56,542 bases of DNA from Lacticaseibacillus suibinensis (lineage in GTDB: Bacteria > Bacillota > Bacilli > Lactobacillales > Lactobacillaceae). Made by a program: the position numbers and the translations under genes. Where the stretch lies: positions 1-56,542 of the forward strand of contig NZ_RHOK01000017.1 in assembly GCF_003946175.1 (NCBI RefSeq). The letters are read 5' to 3'. The notes below the pieces were generated by a model. The model was not told the DNA's origin, ran no database searches, and saw only the letters and a list, made by a program, of their open reading frames with translations. Of this stretch, positions 25,013 through 33,200 are shown piece by piece; positions within the stretch are counted from its first letter, which is position 1; each line of letters begins with the position of its first letter.

Positions 25013-25788
25013 AGGAGCGCCTCCCTTGTTTTACCACTGACATAATCGATGGCTAACACCACCACGAAGATGACCAGCACAATCACACCAACGCGGTCAT
25101 AACGGAACATCGACAGGGCCTGCTGCAGGTAAACCCCAATCCCGCCAGCGCCCATGTAACCCAGCACGGTGCTGGCCCGGACGTTGATTTCAAAGGCATA
25201 AAGCACATAGCTGACAAAATAGTTGGCAATCTGCGGAAACACCGCAAAGCGGATGATCTCAATGCGATTGCCGCCAGCGGCCCGCAAGGCTTCAAGCGGC
25301 CCGGGATCGATGGTTTCAATCGCTTCATAAAACAGCTTGCTGACCATGCCAAAGGTGAAAATCGTTAAAGCGAAGATCCCGGCTACCGGCCCGATGCCGA
25401 CCACCGCCACGAACAAGGCGGCGAGCATTAGGTCAGGAATGGTGCGGACAATGTTGAGAATGAAACGAAACACACCCACGACGACTTTATTGGTGACAAT
25501 GTTGCGCGACACCAGCAAGGCGTAGGGAAACGCCAGCGCCGAGCCCAGCAAGGTGCCGATAATCGACATTTTGATGGTTTGCAGCATCGGCTCCAAGGTG
25601 TAGCCGGTGTAGGCCCAATCCACATGCGCCATTTCCACAAAGAGTTCGGTGAACTGGCTAAAGTTGGTGAAAAACAAGCCGAGATGCGCATCGGTAATGA
25701 AGGCCGACCACACCAGCGCCACCAGCATCACTGCGGTAAGCGCCCATTTATGCCAGTTGAGTTTTTGTTTTGGCAACAAATCTTCCAT
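25009..25788 (-). CDS. phnE: PhnE-type ABC permease, first copy
   Basis: The start is ATG 25788 (MEDLLPKQKLNW), one base after the phnC stop codon; the frame is open further upstream but runs back through phnC. The 259 residues contain six membrane segments and the coupling loop EALRAAGGNRIEIIRFAVFPQI. The segment LGYMGAGGIGVYLQQAL matches the second PhnE (LGMVGAGGVG), showing that the two permeases are paralogues. Its role is the channel half of the PhnDCEE importer. Translation is coupled to both neighbours. Confidence 0.9.
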   Translation of the reverse strand: MEDLLPKQKLNWHKWALTAVMLVALVWSAFITDAHLGLFFTNFSQFTELFVEMAHVDWAYTGYTLEPMLQTIKMSIIGTLLGSALAFPYALLVSRNIVTNKVVVGVFRFILNIVRTIPDLMLAALFVAVVGIGPVAGIFALTIFTFGMVSKLFYEAIETIDPGPLEALRAAGGNRIEIIRFAVFPQIANYFVSYVLYAFEINVRASTVLGYMGAGGIGVYLQQALSMFRYDRVGVIVLVIFVVVLAIDYVSGKTREALL

Positions 25789-25789
25789 G

Positions 25790-26560
25790 TTAGCCCTCCG
25801 CTTCTGCGCCGTTGTAAATCTCATCGAAGACGGCGCTGGTGGCTTCACTGACAGGGCCGTCAAAGACTTTTTCCCCGGCGCGAATGCCGATGATGCGACT
25901 GCCATAAGCCTGGGCTAAGTCGACCTGGTGCAAATTGACCAGCACCGTCATGCCCAGTTCCTGGTTGATGCGTTTGAGGTCATCCATGACACGGCGGGTG
26001 GTTTCTGGGTCCAGGCTGGCAATCGGTTCATCTGCCAAAATCAAGCTGGGCGCTTGGGTCAAAGCGCGGGCGATCGAAACCCGTTGCTGCTGACCACCAG
26101 ACAGCTGATCGGCGCGGGTGTAAACCTTATCAGCGAGTTCCACGGTTTGCAAGGCCTGATAAGCGCGCTGCTTGTCTTCAGGGGAGAACAGGCCGAACAG
26201 CATTTTCCAGGTCGGGTAATAGCCGACCCGGCCAGTGAGCACGTTGCGCAGGACAGTGGCCCGGTTGATCAAATTGAAATTCTGAAAAATCATCCCGATT
26301 TTTCGCCGGATTTGCCGCAGCTTTTTGCCTTTGGCTTTGGTGATGGATTCGCCATCAATCCGAATATCGCCTTGGCTGATATCGTGCAGTCGATTCACAG
26401 CGCGCATCAGGGTACTTTTGCCGGCGCCGCTTAAGCCGACTACCACGACGAATTCGCCGGGCATGATGGTTAAATTGATGTCCTTGAGGCCAACCACGCC
26501 GTTCTCATAGATTTTGCTCACGTGATCGAATTCAATGACAGGGGTCGCTTCTTGTTTCAT
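25790..26560 (-). CDS. phnC: PhnC-type ABC ATPase
   Basis: The start is ATG 26560 behind GGAGG. The 256-residue ATPase has Walker [10 protein letters not shown] (about 36-44), signature [15 protein letters not shown], Walker [13 protein letters not shown] and the switch histidine in VNLHQVDLA. The insertion [20 protein letters not shown] is typical of PhnC. It energises the import of the ligand delivered by PhnD. A hairpin with a T-run lies between phnD and phnC and may lower expression of the downstream genes relative to the binding protein. Confidence 0.92.
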   Translation of the reverse strand: MKQEATPVIEFDHVSKIYENGVVGLKDINLTIMPGEFVVVVGLSGAGKSTLMRAVNRLHDISQGDIRIDGESITKAKGKKLRQIRRKIGMIFQNFNLINRATVLRNVLTGRVGYYPTWKMLFGLFSPEDKQRAYQALQTVELADKVYTRADQLSGGQQQRVSIARALTQAPSLILADEPIASLDPETTRRVMDDLKRINQELGMTVLVNLHQVDLAQAYGSRIIGIRAGEKVFDGPVSEATSAVFDEIYNGAEAEG

Positions 26561-26587
26561 AACTAATTGCCTCCGTGGCCGTCCCAC

Positions 26588-26612
26588 AAAAAAAGCTAGG
26601 CGAGCCTAGCTT
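26588..26612 (-). terminator. Intra-operon attenuating hairpin between phnD and phnC
   Basis: AAGCTAGGC-TC-GCCTAGCTT followed on the minus strand by TTTTT. It lies 22 bp after phnD and can give partial termination, leaving more binding protein than transporter. Confidence 0.8.
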
Positions 26613-26633
26613 CTTTGCAAACGCTTCGCATGC

Positions 26634-27575
26634 TTACTTGTTGTTGGTGATGCTGGCTGAAATCTTGTCGTACTTGCGGACCACATTGAAGTCGCTGTCT
26701 TTGGCGCTGACATAGCCTTCATGGGAGTAGATTTCAGAGATGATTTGGTGGCCTTTCTTGCTCTTCGCCACGGCCTTGAAGGCTTTAGCTAACTTGGTGC
26801 GGAAGGCTTTGCTCATATCGGAACGGACCGAAATCGTATCATTGGGAATTGGCTTCTTGGTGATGTAGATTGGCACCACTTTGTCCATGATGTCAGGCAC
26901 ATCTTTTTGCACAATGGTACGGGCATCTTCAAAGACGAAGGCGGCATCGGTGTCGCCGTTCAAAACGGACATGACGCCTTGGTCGTGGCCGGTGACGGTG
27001 GTCAGTTTGGCATCCTTGACCAGGTCGAGGCCTTTTTCTTTGATTTCAGCAATCGGCCAGATGTAGCCGGCAGAACTGGTGACATCTTGCACGGCGATGT
27101 TCTTGCCTTTCAAATCCTTCCAGGACTTGATGCTGCTCCCTTTCTTAACCAGGATCATGGAGTTGTAGTAGTTGACCAGCTTGCCGGTGCTCTTGCCACC
27201 AGGCTGCTTGATGCCGTAACGCTGGGCCATGAGGAGCACGTCGGCGGCTTTTTGCTTGTGGGCTTGGACATAACCATCAGGTGGCAGGAAGCCGACATCA
27301 ACTTGTTTCGACTTCATGGCTTCGACAATGGAATTGTAGTTGGTGGAAACAGAAACTTTAACGGGAATGCCCAATTGTTTCTTGAGCAGGCCTTCCAGCG
27401 GCTTGGCCTTGGCTTCCAAGGTGTTGGCGTTAGATGATGGCACGAATTGAATGTTCAAAGTCTTTGGTGTGTAGCTGTCGCTGCTTTTGGTAGCGGCTTT
27501 ACTGCCACAAGCGGCCAAGGAAACGGCGGCAATGGCGGCGGTGCTCAACGCGGCAAGTGCTTTCCAGAACTTCAT
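26634..27575 (-). CDS. phnD: PhnD-type substrate-binding lipoprotein
   Basis: The 313-residue protein begins with a lipoprotein signal (ALAALSTAAIAAVSLAAC, cysteine near residue 23), so it sits on the outer face of the membrane. The family pattern follows: LNIQFVPSSNA, then VDVGFLPPDGYV, SMILVKKGSSIKSWKDLKGKNIAVQDVTSSAGYIWP, and later VLNGDTDAAFVFEDARTIV. It binds phosphonate, phosphite or a phosphate ester. No C-P lyase genes are nearby, so the ligand may be an organophosphate rather than a phosphonate used as a P source. It is the first gene of the operon. Confidence 0.92.
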   Translation of the reverse strand: MKFWKALAALSTAAIAAVSLAACGSKAATKSSDSYTPKTLNIQFVPSSNANTLEAKAKPLEGLLKKQLGIPVKVSVSTNYNSIVEAMKSKQVDVGFLPPDGYVQAHKQKAADVLLMAQRYGIKQPGGKSTGKLVNYYNSMILVKKGSSIKSWKDLKGKNIAVQDVTSSAGYIWPIAEIKEKGLDLVKDAKLTTVTGHDQGVMSVLNGDTDAAFVFEDARTIVQKDVPDIMDKVVPIYITKKPIPNDTISVRSDMSKAFRTKLAKAFKAVAKSKKGHQIISEIYSHEGYVSAKDSDFNVVRKYDKISASITNNK

Positions 27576-27622
27576 TATTAGTCCCCCACAAAAGTATTAG
27601 TGTCTGAGCAGCTCAGCAAGCA

Positions 27623-27831
27623 AAAGCCGAACATTTGCCGAAAAAATCGGCGGCGCTGATCAGGCGTCGATGACCGGCCTTCGCTTTTCAAAATCAGTAT
27701 AGGAGTCCAAATCGCTAATTTCAAGGATAATTTCGTAAAATATTCAAACAATGTTCGTGTCTTTATGAACAATGGCAAACTATCGCCATTTTTTCATTAA
27801 ATTTTTCATTTTTGCCCAAAAACCGAACATT
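27623..27831 (-). promoter_or_regulatory. phnDCEE promoter with PurBox-like sites
   Basis: The minus-strand promoter is TTGAAA (27719-27724), 17 bp, TATACT (27696-27701). AAAACCGAACATT (27819-27831) matches the Gram-positive PurBox AWWWCCGAACWWT exactly. AAAGCCGAACATT (27623-27635) differs at one base. An inverted pair AATGTTCGTG / TTATGAACAAT (27750-27773) has weaker matches and lies about 62-85 bp upstream of the expected transcription start. Control by PurR is possible but inferred. The rest of 27576-28070 has no gene. Confidence 0.6.
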
Positions 27832-27932
27832 AGCTTGGATTGACCAGCTCGTGAAGCGCTTAGCCCACAAAAAAAGGGCTGTGATCAATGTCACAGCCCC
27901 TAAATTCACTCCGAATGTTTCAGCAGAGTTAC

Positions 27933-28041
27933 GTGCCAAAAGGCCGGAGCCGAGCAGCTAGCTACGCCATCCACCGAGTCCAGAGTTCGGACTTGGTGGA
28001 TGGCTAGGCTACCTGTCGGCTCCAAACCCGCCTTTTGTCAC
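27933..28041. repeat. Divergent member of the family-1 structured repeat
   Basis: The core TAGCTACGCC and GGCTAGGCTA of family 1 is present. The terminal hairpin CCATCCACCGAGTCC / GGACTTGGTGGATGG and the side arms GGAGCCGA/TCGGCTCC and CAAAAGGC/GCCTTTTG enclose it. It lacks the flanking GCAGCCT boxes of the other copies. It lies between the phnD upstream region and the 3' end of the TetR gene. Confidence 0.7.
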
Positions 28042-28070
28042 AGCCCTTAAGGCTGACAGTTTGAAGGTGG

Positions 28071-28700
28071 TTACGGCGTTAGCGCCTTGATGGCCGCTTC
28101 AACGGTGAGGGCAATGCTTTGGTCATCTAGTGGCTGCCCAAAATAAAGGGCGCCGACTGCGGTGCCGCCAACAATCGACCACAGGCATTTCATAATGGCA
28201 TGATTATCCCATTGGACCAGCTGCCCGTGGGCTTTGAGCTGATCCAGGGTCTTGGTCAGTTGCACCCAGTAATCATCGCTAAACCGCTGAATAATTAGCT
28301 CGCGAATCTGCTCCTGACTGAAGAGCTCAGTGACGAAAACCTTGATCACCGCCGTGTTATCACGCAACAAATGGAGCCGGCCCGTCACGAGCTCCCGGCA
28401 AAAATCGGCTAGGCTGGGGAAAGGGAGGTTGAGCTGATTTTGGATCATTTCCGCCATCGCGTTGGGGAAAATCTGATTGATAATCGGCTTGATCACCGCA
28501 TTCAAGAGGCCGCGCTTGCTGCCAAAGCGCGCGAAGATGTTGCCTTCTGCAACCCCGGCACGTTTGGCGATTTCATGGGTGCTGGCGCCGGCATAGCCTT
28601 TTTCCGCGAACACCGAGATTGCGGCATCGAGGATTTGGCGCTGCTTTTGGGTGTAGCCAGCGAGGACATGCGCGGATTCGAATAAGGTTAAATTAGACAT
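28071..28700 (-). CDS. TetR-family regulator of the glycosyl/acyltransferase operon
   Basis: The start ATG 28700 follows GAGGAG; the open frame extends upstream without a better start. The 209-residue protein has the TetR DNA-binding domain at about 20-66 (ILDAAISVFAEKGYAGASTHEIAKRAGVAEGNIFARFGSKRGLL in family alignment). The C-terminal domain is helical. It is the last gene of a minus-strand operon of four lipid/sugar-modifying genes, 34 bp after the acyltransferase stop. A perfect palindrome TGAGTGAGCACTCA just downstream of the operon promoter (32097-32110) is a plausible binding site, so it probably represses its own operon. Confidence 0.87.
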   Translation of the reverse strand: MSNLTLFESAHVLAGYTQKQRQILDAAISVFAEKGYAGASTHEIAKRAGVAEGNIFARFGSKRGLLNAVIKPIINQIFPNAMAEMIQNQLNLPFPSLADFCRELVTGRLHLLRDNTAVIKVFVTELFSQEQIRELIIQRFSDDYWVQLTKTLDQLKAHGQLVQWDNHAIMKCLWSIVGGTAVGALYFGQPLDDQSIALTVEAAIKALTP

Positions 28701-28734
28701 GAGCTCCTCTTTCTCGGCGGGCACCCGCCAAAGC

Positions 28735-29586
28735 TTACTGGCGCCAGCCGGCAATATCATCGGGGCTGAAGGTGTAGCTCAGTGGCCGGTGATACGCGCG
28801 TTCATACGCGGCGCATTTTTGCTGATAATCTTGATTCATCATGGCAATGCTGTTGGCCCGCACGCTTTTGGTTGGATCCGGGTAAATCGGCTTTAAAATT
28901 TCAAGTTGATAAGACACGGCATTGAACGCCGGGGAAACCTGGCGACTGCTGTTTTGCAAGGCCACGAAGCACGAGATAATCGGCACATTGAATTGTGCCG
29001 CGTAGTAATAAGCCCCACGCTTCGGCGGCCGCGGCTTGCGGTAGTTGTACCACATTTCTTGCTCGGGATAGATGAGCACATCCCGGCCCGCCGCTAACAC
29101 CTTTTCCAGCATCGCGGGAAACTCATGGGCGAGGTAATTCACATCCGCCGCAATCGGCAAGATGTCGGCGTTGTTGAAGACGTAGCCCAGCGTGCCAGGC
29201 ATTTTGAGGTTGGTGGTTTGGCTGACAATGTACAGCCGCGGCAGGCCCAGGCCTTTGCGGACCACGAGGTTCTCCATCGGGCTGAAGTGGTTGCTGGTGA
29301 CGATCGCGCCGCTGTGCACACCGGCCAAATTCGCTTGGCCGGTGATGGTGACGGTGCGGCCAAGCCAACGGGCGGTGAGATTCATGCCAGTGCGTACAAT
29401 CACGTTGTTGACGCGATGGCGCCAGGTGTGCTGGCGCCGCAAATAATTGGCGATGACATCCTTTTGCTCGCTGGCCGGCAAACTCGGATCGTTCACCTCC
29501 ACTTTATCATTGAAACGGCCTTCTTGGACGGCTTGCTCGATATTTTTCACGACGGGTAAGTGTGGATCAACATTGGGCTCAATCAT
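28735..29586 (-). CDS. PlsC-like acyltransferase (1-acylglycerol-3-phosphate acyltransferase family)
   Basis: The 283-residue protein has the acyltransferase blocks: block I VTSNHFSPMENLV, block II-like GLPRLYIVSQ, and block III VLIYPEQEMWYNYRKPRPPKRGAYYYA. The usual H-x4-D motif reads H-x4-E here (NHFSPMEN), a conservative change of the catalytic acid. There is a long N-terminal extension of about 90 residues before block I. It overlaps the preceding GT8 gene by 4 bp. It probably esterifies a (glyco)lipid with an acyl-ACP or acyl-CoA donor. The partner substrate may be made by the two glycosyltransferases of the operon. Confidence 0.8.
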   Translation of the reverse strand: MIEPNVDPHLPVVKNIEQAVQEGRFNDKVEVNDPSLPASEQKDVIANYLRRQHTWRHRVNNVIVRTGMNLTARWLGRTVTITGQANLAGVHSGAIVTSNHFSPMENLVVRKGLGLPRLYIVSQTTNLKMPGTLGYVFNNADILPIAADVNYLAHEFPAMLEKVLAAGRDVLIYPEQEMWYNYRKPRPPKRGAYYYAAQFNVPIISCFVALQNSSRQVSPAFNAVSYQLEILKPIYPDPTKSVRANSIAMMNQDYQQKCAAYERAYHRPLSYTFSPDDIAGWRQ

Positions 29587-30530
29587 AGTTGCACCTGCTT
29601 TCCTGCTGCAGCCATGCGCGCAAAGGTCACAGGTTCTGCGTTGGTGGTCACGGCGAGCTGAATTAACGCTGCTTGGTGCTTTTGATCCGCCGCGACTTGC
29701 TTAGGTCCGAAGGCTTGCTGAGTGCGGCGCAGTGTTTGTGCGACCGCAGGCATTTGGTCCGCATATTGCCAGAAATACTGGTCGTTCGGGACCTTCGCGT
29801 AATGCCACGGCTTATCAAAGAGGTTGTAATGAATCACTTGCGGGTGGGCAATCGGCCGCTCGCCTTGGACATTCCAGCTTTCATCCAGATGCAGCAGCCG
29901 ATCACGGGCGATGGCGTTGATGTAGTCTTGGTCAGGGGCCAAACTGTGGAAATGATAGGTATTCAGCAACGTCAAAAAGTGCTCAGCAAAATGCCGCGCC
30001 CGCAGCTGCTGCAGGTCCATCAGCAGCACCCCTGAGTTGCAATACGCGGCCACATCCACGCCCACGCTTTCCTTGGTGTAGGCGGTGGTTTCGGGGTTGG
30101 CTGCCATGAAGGGGTCAATCACGGCGCCCAGCAAGGCCCCGTTGAGCGGAGTCGCGGTTAACTTGGCAATATCCGTTAACACCACGGTATCGGCATCAAG
30201 GTACACGGCGCGGTCCAAGTCAGGATACAGCTCGGCGATGAAGAGCCTAAAGTAAATGGTGAAGGTGAAATAATCCGCCCGCAACTTGTTGTTTTTGTCG
30301 GTAATCTGGGCCTTCAGCCGGGCGACAATCGATTGAAAAGCGACACTGACATTGGCCGTCGCCTCGGCGCTTAATTGCGCCTTGTGCGCCGGAGTCAGAT
30401 GCTCGGTTAAGATAATGACCTGATATTGCTTGGCCGGGTCGGCGTTTTGCACCAACGAGCGCAGCGAAACGGTCAGCGGGTCGACGTAGTGGTCGTCAAC
30501 GGCATAAAAAATGGTGATGGGTTGCGTCAT
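29583..30530 (-). CDS. Glycosyltransferase family 8 protein (1)
   Basis: The 315-residue enzyme opens with ITIFYAVDDHYVDPLTVSLRSLVQNA, the nucleotide-sugar binding start of GT8. The metal-binding DxD motif lies in RAVYLDADTVVL (near residues 100-111). Further GT8 landmarks are YCNSGVLLMDLQQLR and LAPDQDYINAI. It transfers a hexose (glucose or galactose in most family members) with retention, on the inner membrane face. Start ATG 30530 follows AAAGGATG. It lies between another GT8 gene and an acyltransferase in the same operon, implying sequential steps on one glycolipid or cell-surface acceptor. Confidence 0.87.
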   Translation of the reverse strand: MTQPITIFYAVDDHYVDPLTVSLRSLVQNADPAKQYQVIILTEHLTPAHKAQLSAEATANVSVAFQSIVARLKAQITDKNNKLRADYFTFTIYFRLFIAELYPDLDRAVYLDADTVVLTDIAKLTATPLNGALLGAVIDPFMAANPETTAYTKESVGVDVAAYCNSGVLLMDLQQLRARHFAEHFLTLLNTYHFHSLAPDQDYINAIARDRLLHLDESWNVQGERPIAHPQVIHYNLFDKPWHYAKVPNDQYFWQYADQMPAVAQTLRRTQQAFGPKQVAADQKHQAALIQLAVTTNAEPVTFARMAAAGKQVQL

Positions 30531-30534
30531 GAGA

Positions 30535-31356
30535 TCATCCTTTTCTGGTAGCTAAAATCGCTTCATACTGGCGATAAAGCGCGGTCGGGGTGGCAGCGCC
30601 GAGTAACGTCTGGGCCGCTTCAACCTGCCAGGGCTTAACGGTGACGGGATGAAACCACGGCCAAATCGAAAGGCGCGTGGAGAAATGCATCAGCACCGTA
30701 TCGGCATGCGGGCCGTGTTGGTCATTGAACCGCCGTGGCGCCAGGCGCTTGTGGTGGGCCAGTTTGTTCAGTGCGCTTTGGTCAGGCATAAACATGCGCT
30801 GGTCGGCGCAGCGCTGGCGACAAGCGGCAAACAAGCCGGTTTGGCGAATCCGGGCCAGGTTCAACAAGAGCACCCCGGAGTTCATGTAGTCGCGGCCGAG
30901 GCGTTGATGGAAAAACCACTGGCCGTAATGATCAAGCACCCCCACACATTCGGTGGTGGTCAGCGGCTGCTCGTAAAAGGCGGTCACCGGCTTCAGGGCC
31001 AGCACGTCAGCATCGAGGTAGAGCATTCGCTCCGGCAAACCTGGCACCAAATCGGCGTACAGCCGCAGCATGCAGTAAGGCGTGAATCGCGTCTCCCAGT
31101 TAGCGGTTGGTGGGGCTTGGTTGACGAGGCGCGTGAGGTCGAATAAGTGCACGGTATTGCGAGAATCGGCTACCTGCAACGCGGTTTGCAGTTCAGCCGC
31201 AGCCGCCGGCGTCAGCGCGGCCTTGCGCTCGCCCTTGACCGTTAAGGCCGCGGTGAAGAGGTAGAGGTGCAGTGGTGCCTGGTGCTGGGCCAAAGAGAGC
31301 GCCGATAGCAGGACGCCGTTTTGAACACTGGCATCGCCGCAATAAAGAATATTCAT
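30535..31356 (-). CDS. Glycosyltransferase family 8 protein (2)
   Basis: The 273-residue enzyme has the GT8 start MNILYCGDASVQNGVLLSALS, the DxD motif in ERMLYLDADVLALKP, and the acceptor-side motifs YMNSGVLLLNLARIR and PDQSALNKLAH. It is shorter than its neighbour at 29583-30530 and clearly a different paralogue. ATG 31356 overlaps the stop of the upstream acyltransferase by 4 bp, and its stop lies 4 bp before the next GT8 start, so the genes are translated as a chain. Donor and acceptor are not identifiable from sequence. Confidence 0.85.
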   Translation of the reverse strand: MNILYCGDASVQNGVLLSALSLAQHQAPLHLYLFTAALTVKGERKAALTPAAAAELQTALQVADSRNTVHLFDLTRLVNQAPPTANWETRFTPYCMLRLYADLVPGLPERMLYLDADVLALKPVTAFYEQPLTTTECVGVLDHYGQWFFHQRLGRDYMNSGVLLLNLARIRQTGLFAACRQRCADQRMFMPDQSALNKLAHHKRLAPRRFNDQHGPHADTVLMHFSTRLSIWPWFHPVTVKPWQVEAAQTLLGAATPTALYRQYEAILATRKG

Positions 31357-32078
31357 GGCTCCTGCCTCCGATACTGAATCGCTTGATAGGTACTGGCCTG
31401 CGCGCGCCGGAGCATGGCGGCTTGCACCTGCTCAGCCAATTGTTCTCGCCTAGCCCGTAGCGGGAGGCTTTCGTCAAAGGCAAAGGGACCATCGAGGTAA
31501 ATGGTAACGTGATGGCGCTGATAAGTGGTGGTGAAGCTGAATACTGGCCGGTAAAATTGGACCGGGTAGTGAAAACTCCCCGGTTTAAACGGACGAATGC
31601 CAGTGTAATACGGCCAAACATGGGCTTCAGGATAAATGGCCACCGGCGTGCCGGCCCCTACCACCGCTTTGAGTTGCGTCATAAAACGCCGCGTTTGGCT
31701 GGCGGTTTCTGGTAGCATCAACGCGCCGGCATGCGGCAGCAGCGGCCCCAGGACTGGCACGGTTAAATTCGCGGCGGCGGCCAAAGTCGCTACTGGCCGC
31801 GGGCTTAGCACCGCCGGCAAGAAAGGATCGCCAAAGGCTTGGGTATGATTGCCGTAGAGGAAAAAGCTACCCTCAATCTGGCGTAATCGCTCGAGGTTGA
31901 CGAAGCGGGCGTGAAGCTTGGTCTGCCAGTAGACCTTGCCAAGCTGCCGGAGCAGGCGATAGAGCACTGGCCTTTGGCGCTGGGCCCAATCGTAATCGGC
32001 TGGTAGCGGCTGGGCCTGGCCCCGGGTTTGCACGAGATCCGCGTCAAAGGCAGTGTAGGTTTGAATTTTTGGTTTCAT
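31353..32078 (-). CDS. PlsC-like acyltransferase, first gene of the operon
   Basis: The start ATG 32078 follows GGAGGGG. The 241-residue protein shows block I YGNHTQAFGDPFL (intact H-x4-D), block III VAIYPEAHVWPYYTGIRPFKPGSF, and a final VTIYLDGPF. Together with the downstream enzyme at 28735 it makes two acyltransferases in one five-gene operon. They share the IYPE.. W.. Y pattern with each other more than with housekeeping PlsC, so they are probably a dedicated pair. The likely role is acylation of a membrane glycolipid or of a lipoteichoic-acid-type anchor. Confidence 0.8.
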   Translation of the reverse strand: MKPKIQTYTAFDADLVQTRGQAQPLPADYDWAQRQRPVLYRLLRQLGKVYWQTKLHARFVNLERLRQIEGSFFLYGNHTQAFGDPFLPAVLSPRPVATLAAAANLTVPVLGPLLPHAGALMLPETASQTRRFMTQLKAVVGAGTPVAIYPEAHVWPYYTGIRPFKPGSFHYPVQFYRPVFSFTTTYQRHHVTIYLDGPFAFDESLPLRARREQLAEQVQAAMLRRAQASTYQAIQYRRQEP

Positions 32079-32096
32079 TTCGCCCCTCCTCGGCTT

Positions 32097-32151
32097 TGAG
32101 TGAGCACTCACTTTACCTGCCTTAGTATAATGAAAACGGCTCTCAAGTCAA
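32097..32151 (-). promoter_or_regulatory. Promoter and palindromic operator of the glycosyl/acyltransferase operon
   Basis: On the minus strand TTGACT (32146-32151), 16 bp, TATACT (32124-32129). TGAGTG-AG-CACTCA (32097-32110), a perfect palindrome, lies at about +7 to +20, between the transcription start and the first gene. Size and position fit a TetR-family repressor site. Confidence 0.75.
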
Positions 32152-32257
32152 GTTTGACGCCTGGATGAAAGCACGACACAGCGGCTTATGGCGTACCTGA
32201 AAGCGTCATTTTCTTACTGATGGTGATGAAAGCGGTTTGTTATTTATGCGCGAACGG

Positions 32258-32286
32258 TTGACGCCTTGGCCCGAGCCCTTCACAAT
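32258..32286 (+). promoter_or_regulatory. Promoter of the HAD phosphatase gene
   Basis: TTGACG (32258-32263), 17 bp, CACAAT (32281-32286), with AAGGAG before the ATG at 32334. Confidence 0.6.
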
Positions 32287-32333
32287 GGAAAGCAGTAGTG
32301 GCGCGAGGCGCCAAGCAGACAAGGAGTGGGCGA

Positions 32334-33143
32334 ATGATCAAATGGGTGTTTACTGATATGGACGGGACGTTGCTGGATGACGAAGGGCGGGTGACGCCAG
32401 AAAATGCGGCGTTGATTGCGCAAAGTCAGCTGCCACTGACCTTGGTCTCGGCCCGCTCACCGCGCGAAATGGTCGAAGCCATTGACGTGTTGCAGCTCAC
32501 GGGACCGCAGATTGCGTTTAACGGCGGCATGATTTTTGAACCGACTGCCACCGGCAAACGCATTTTGACCGAAACCGCCATGGCCAGCGACACCGCTCAG
32601 GCGATTATTGGAGCGGTGCTGGCCCAGTTTCCGTCGACTTCGGTGAGTTATTACGATGGGGAAGACTGGTATGCCGAGCGGATGGATGAGAACATCGAAG
32701 GCGAAATTCGCGTCAGCCGGTTGCACCCAACCATCAAACCCTATCAGGAGGTCTTCGCCACCGGTGAGCGTCACATTCTCAAAATCATGCTGATTAACTT
32801 CGATGAAGCCGTCATGGCCAAGATGCTGGCCTTTTTCGCCGCCGCCGATTACCCTGGCGTTTCCGCCCAGCACTCCGGCTCGGCATGGCTTGAAATCACC
32901 TCCCAAGACGCCAAAAAGTCCCGCGGCATTGCCTATCTGATGGCAAAAGAAAACCTTAAGCGCGAAGAAACCGCGGCCTTTGGCGATGGGGGCAATGACC
33001 TGCCCATGCTGAACATGGTGGGGGTGCCAATCGTCATGGGCAACGCGGCACCGGAGATTAAGCAAGTTGGCCAATTTATCACCAAGCCCAATACCGAAAA
33101 CGGTGTCGGATATGGGATGGTGACTTATCTGAATCAAAACTAA
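32334..33143 (+). CDS. Cof-type HAD-IIB phosphatase
   Basis: The start is ATG 32334 behind AAGGAG; the frame is open upstream but lacks a better start. The 269-residue enzyme has HAD motif I FTDMDGTLLDD (residues 6-16), motif II LVSARS and motif IV FGDGGNDLPML. The Cof-type cap domain lies in between. Members dephosphorylate sugar phosphates, FMN or pyridoxal phosphate, and the substrate cannot be read from sequence. It stands alone between its own promoter and a strong terminator. Confidence 0.9.
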   Translation: MIKWVFTDMDGTLLDDEGRVTPENAALIAQSQLPLTLVSARSPREMVEAIDVLQLTGPQIAFNGGMIFEPTATGKRILTETAMASDTAQAIIGAVLAQFPSTSVSYYDGEDWYAERMDENIEGEIRVSRLHPTIKPYQEVFATGERHILKIMLINFDEAVMAKMLAFFAAADYPGVSAQHSGSAWLEITSQDAKKSRGIAYLMAKENLKREETAAFGDGGNDLPMLNMVGVPIVMGNAAPEIKQVGQFITKPNTENGVGYGMVTYLNQN

Positions 33144-33153
33144 GGCAAAATAA

Positions 33154-33193
33154 GCCCCCTGAATTCACATTGAATTCAGGGGGCCTTCGTTTT
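33154..33193. terminator. Terminator between converging HAD and OatA-like genes
   Basis: GCCCCCTGAATTC and GAATTCAGGGGGC form a perfect 13 bp stem with loop ACATT, preceded by AAAATAA and followed by CTTCGTTTT; it can serve both directions. Confidence 0.9.
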
Positions 33194-33200
33194 GCTTCAT

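Noticed and set aside
29125-29559. A 144-codon plus-strand frame opposite the acyltransferase gene.
   Set aside because: It is a shadow of the acyltransferase frame; the minus strand shows conserved catalytic blocks and translational coupling.
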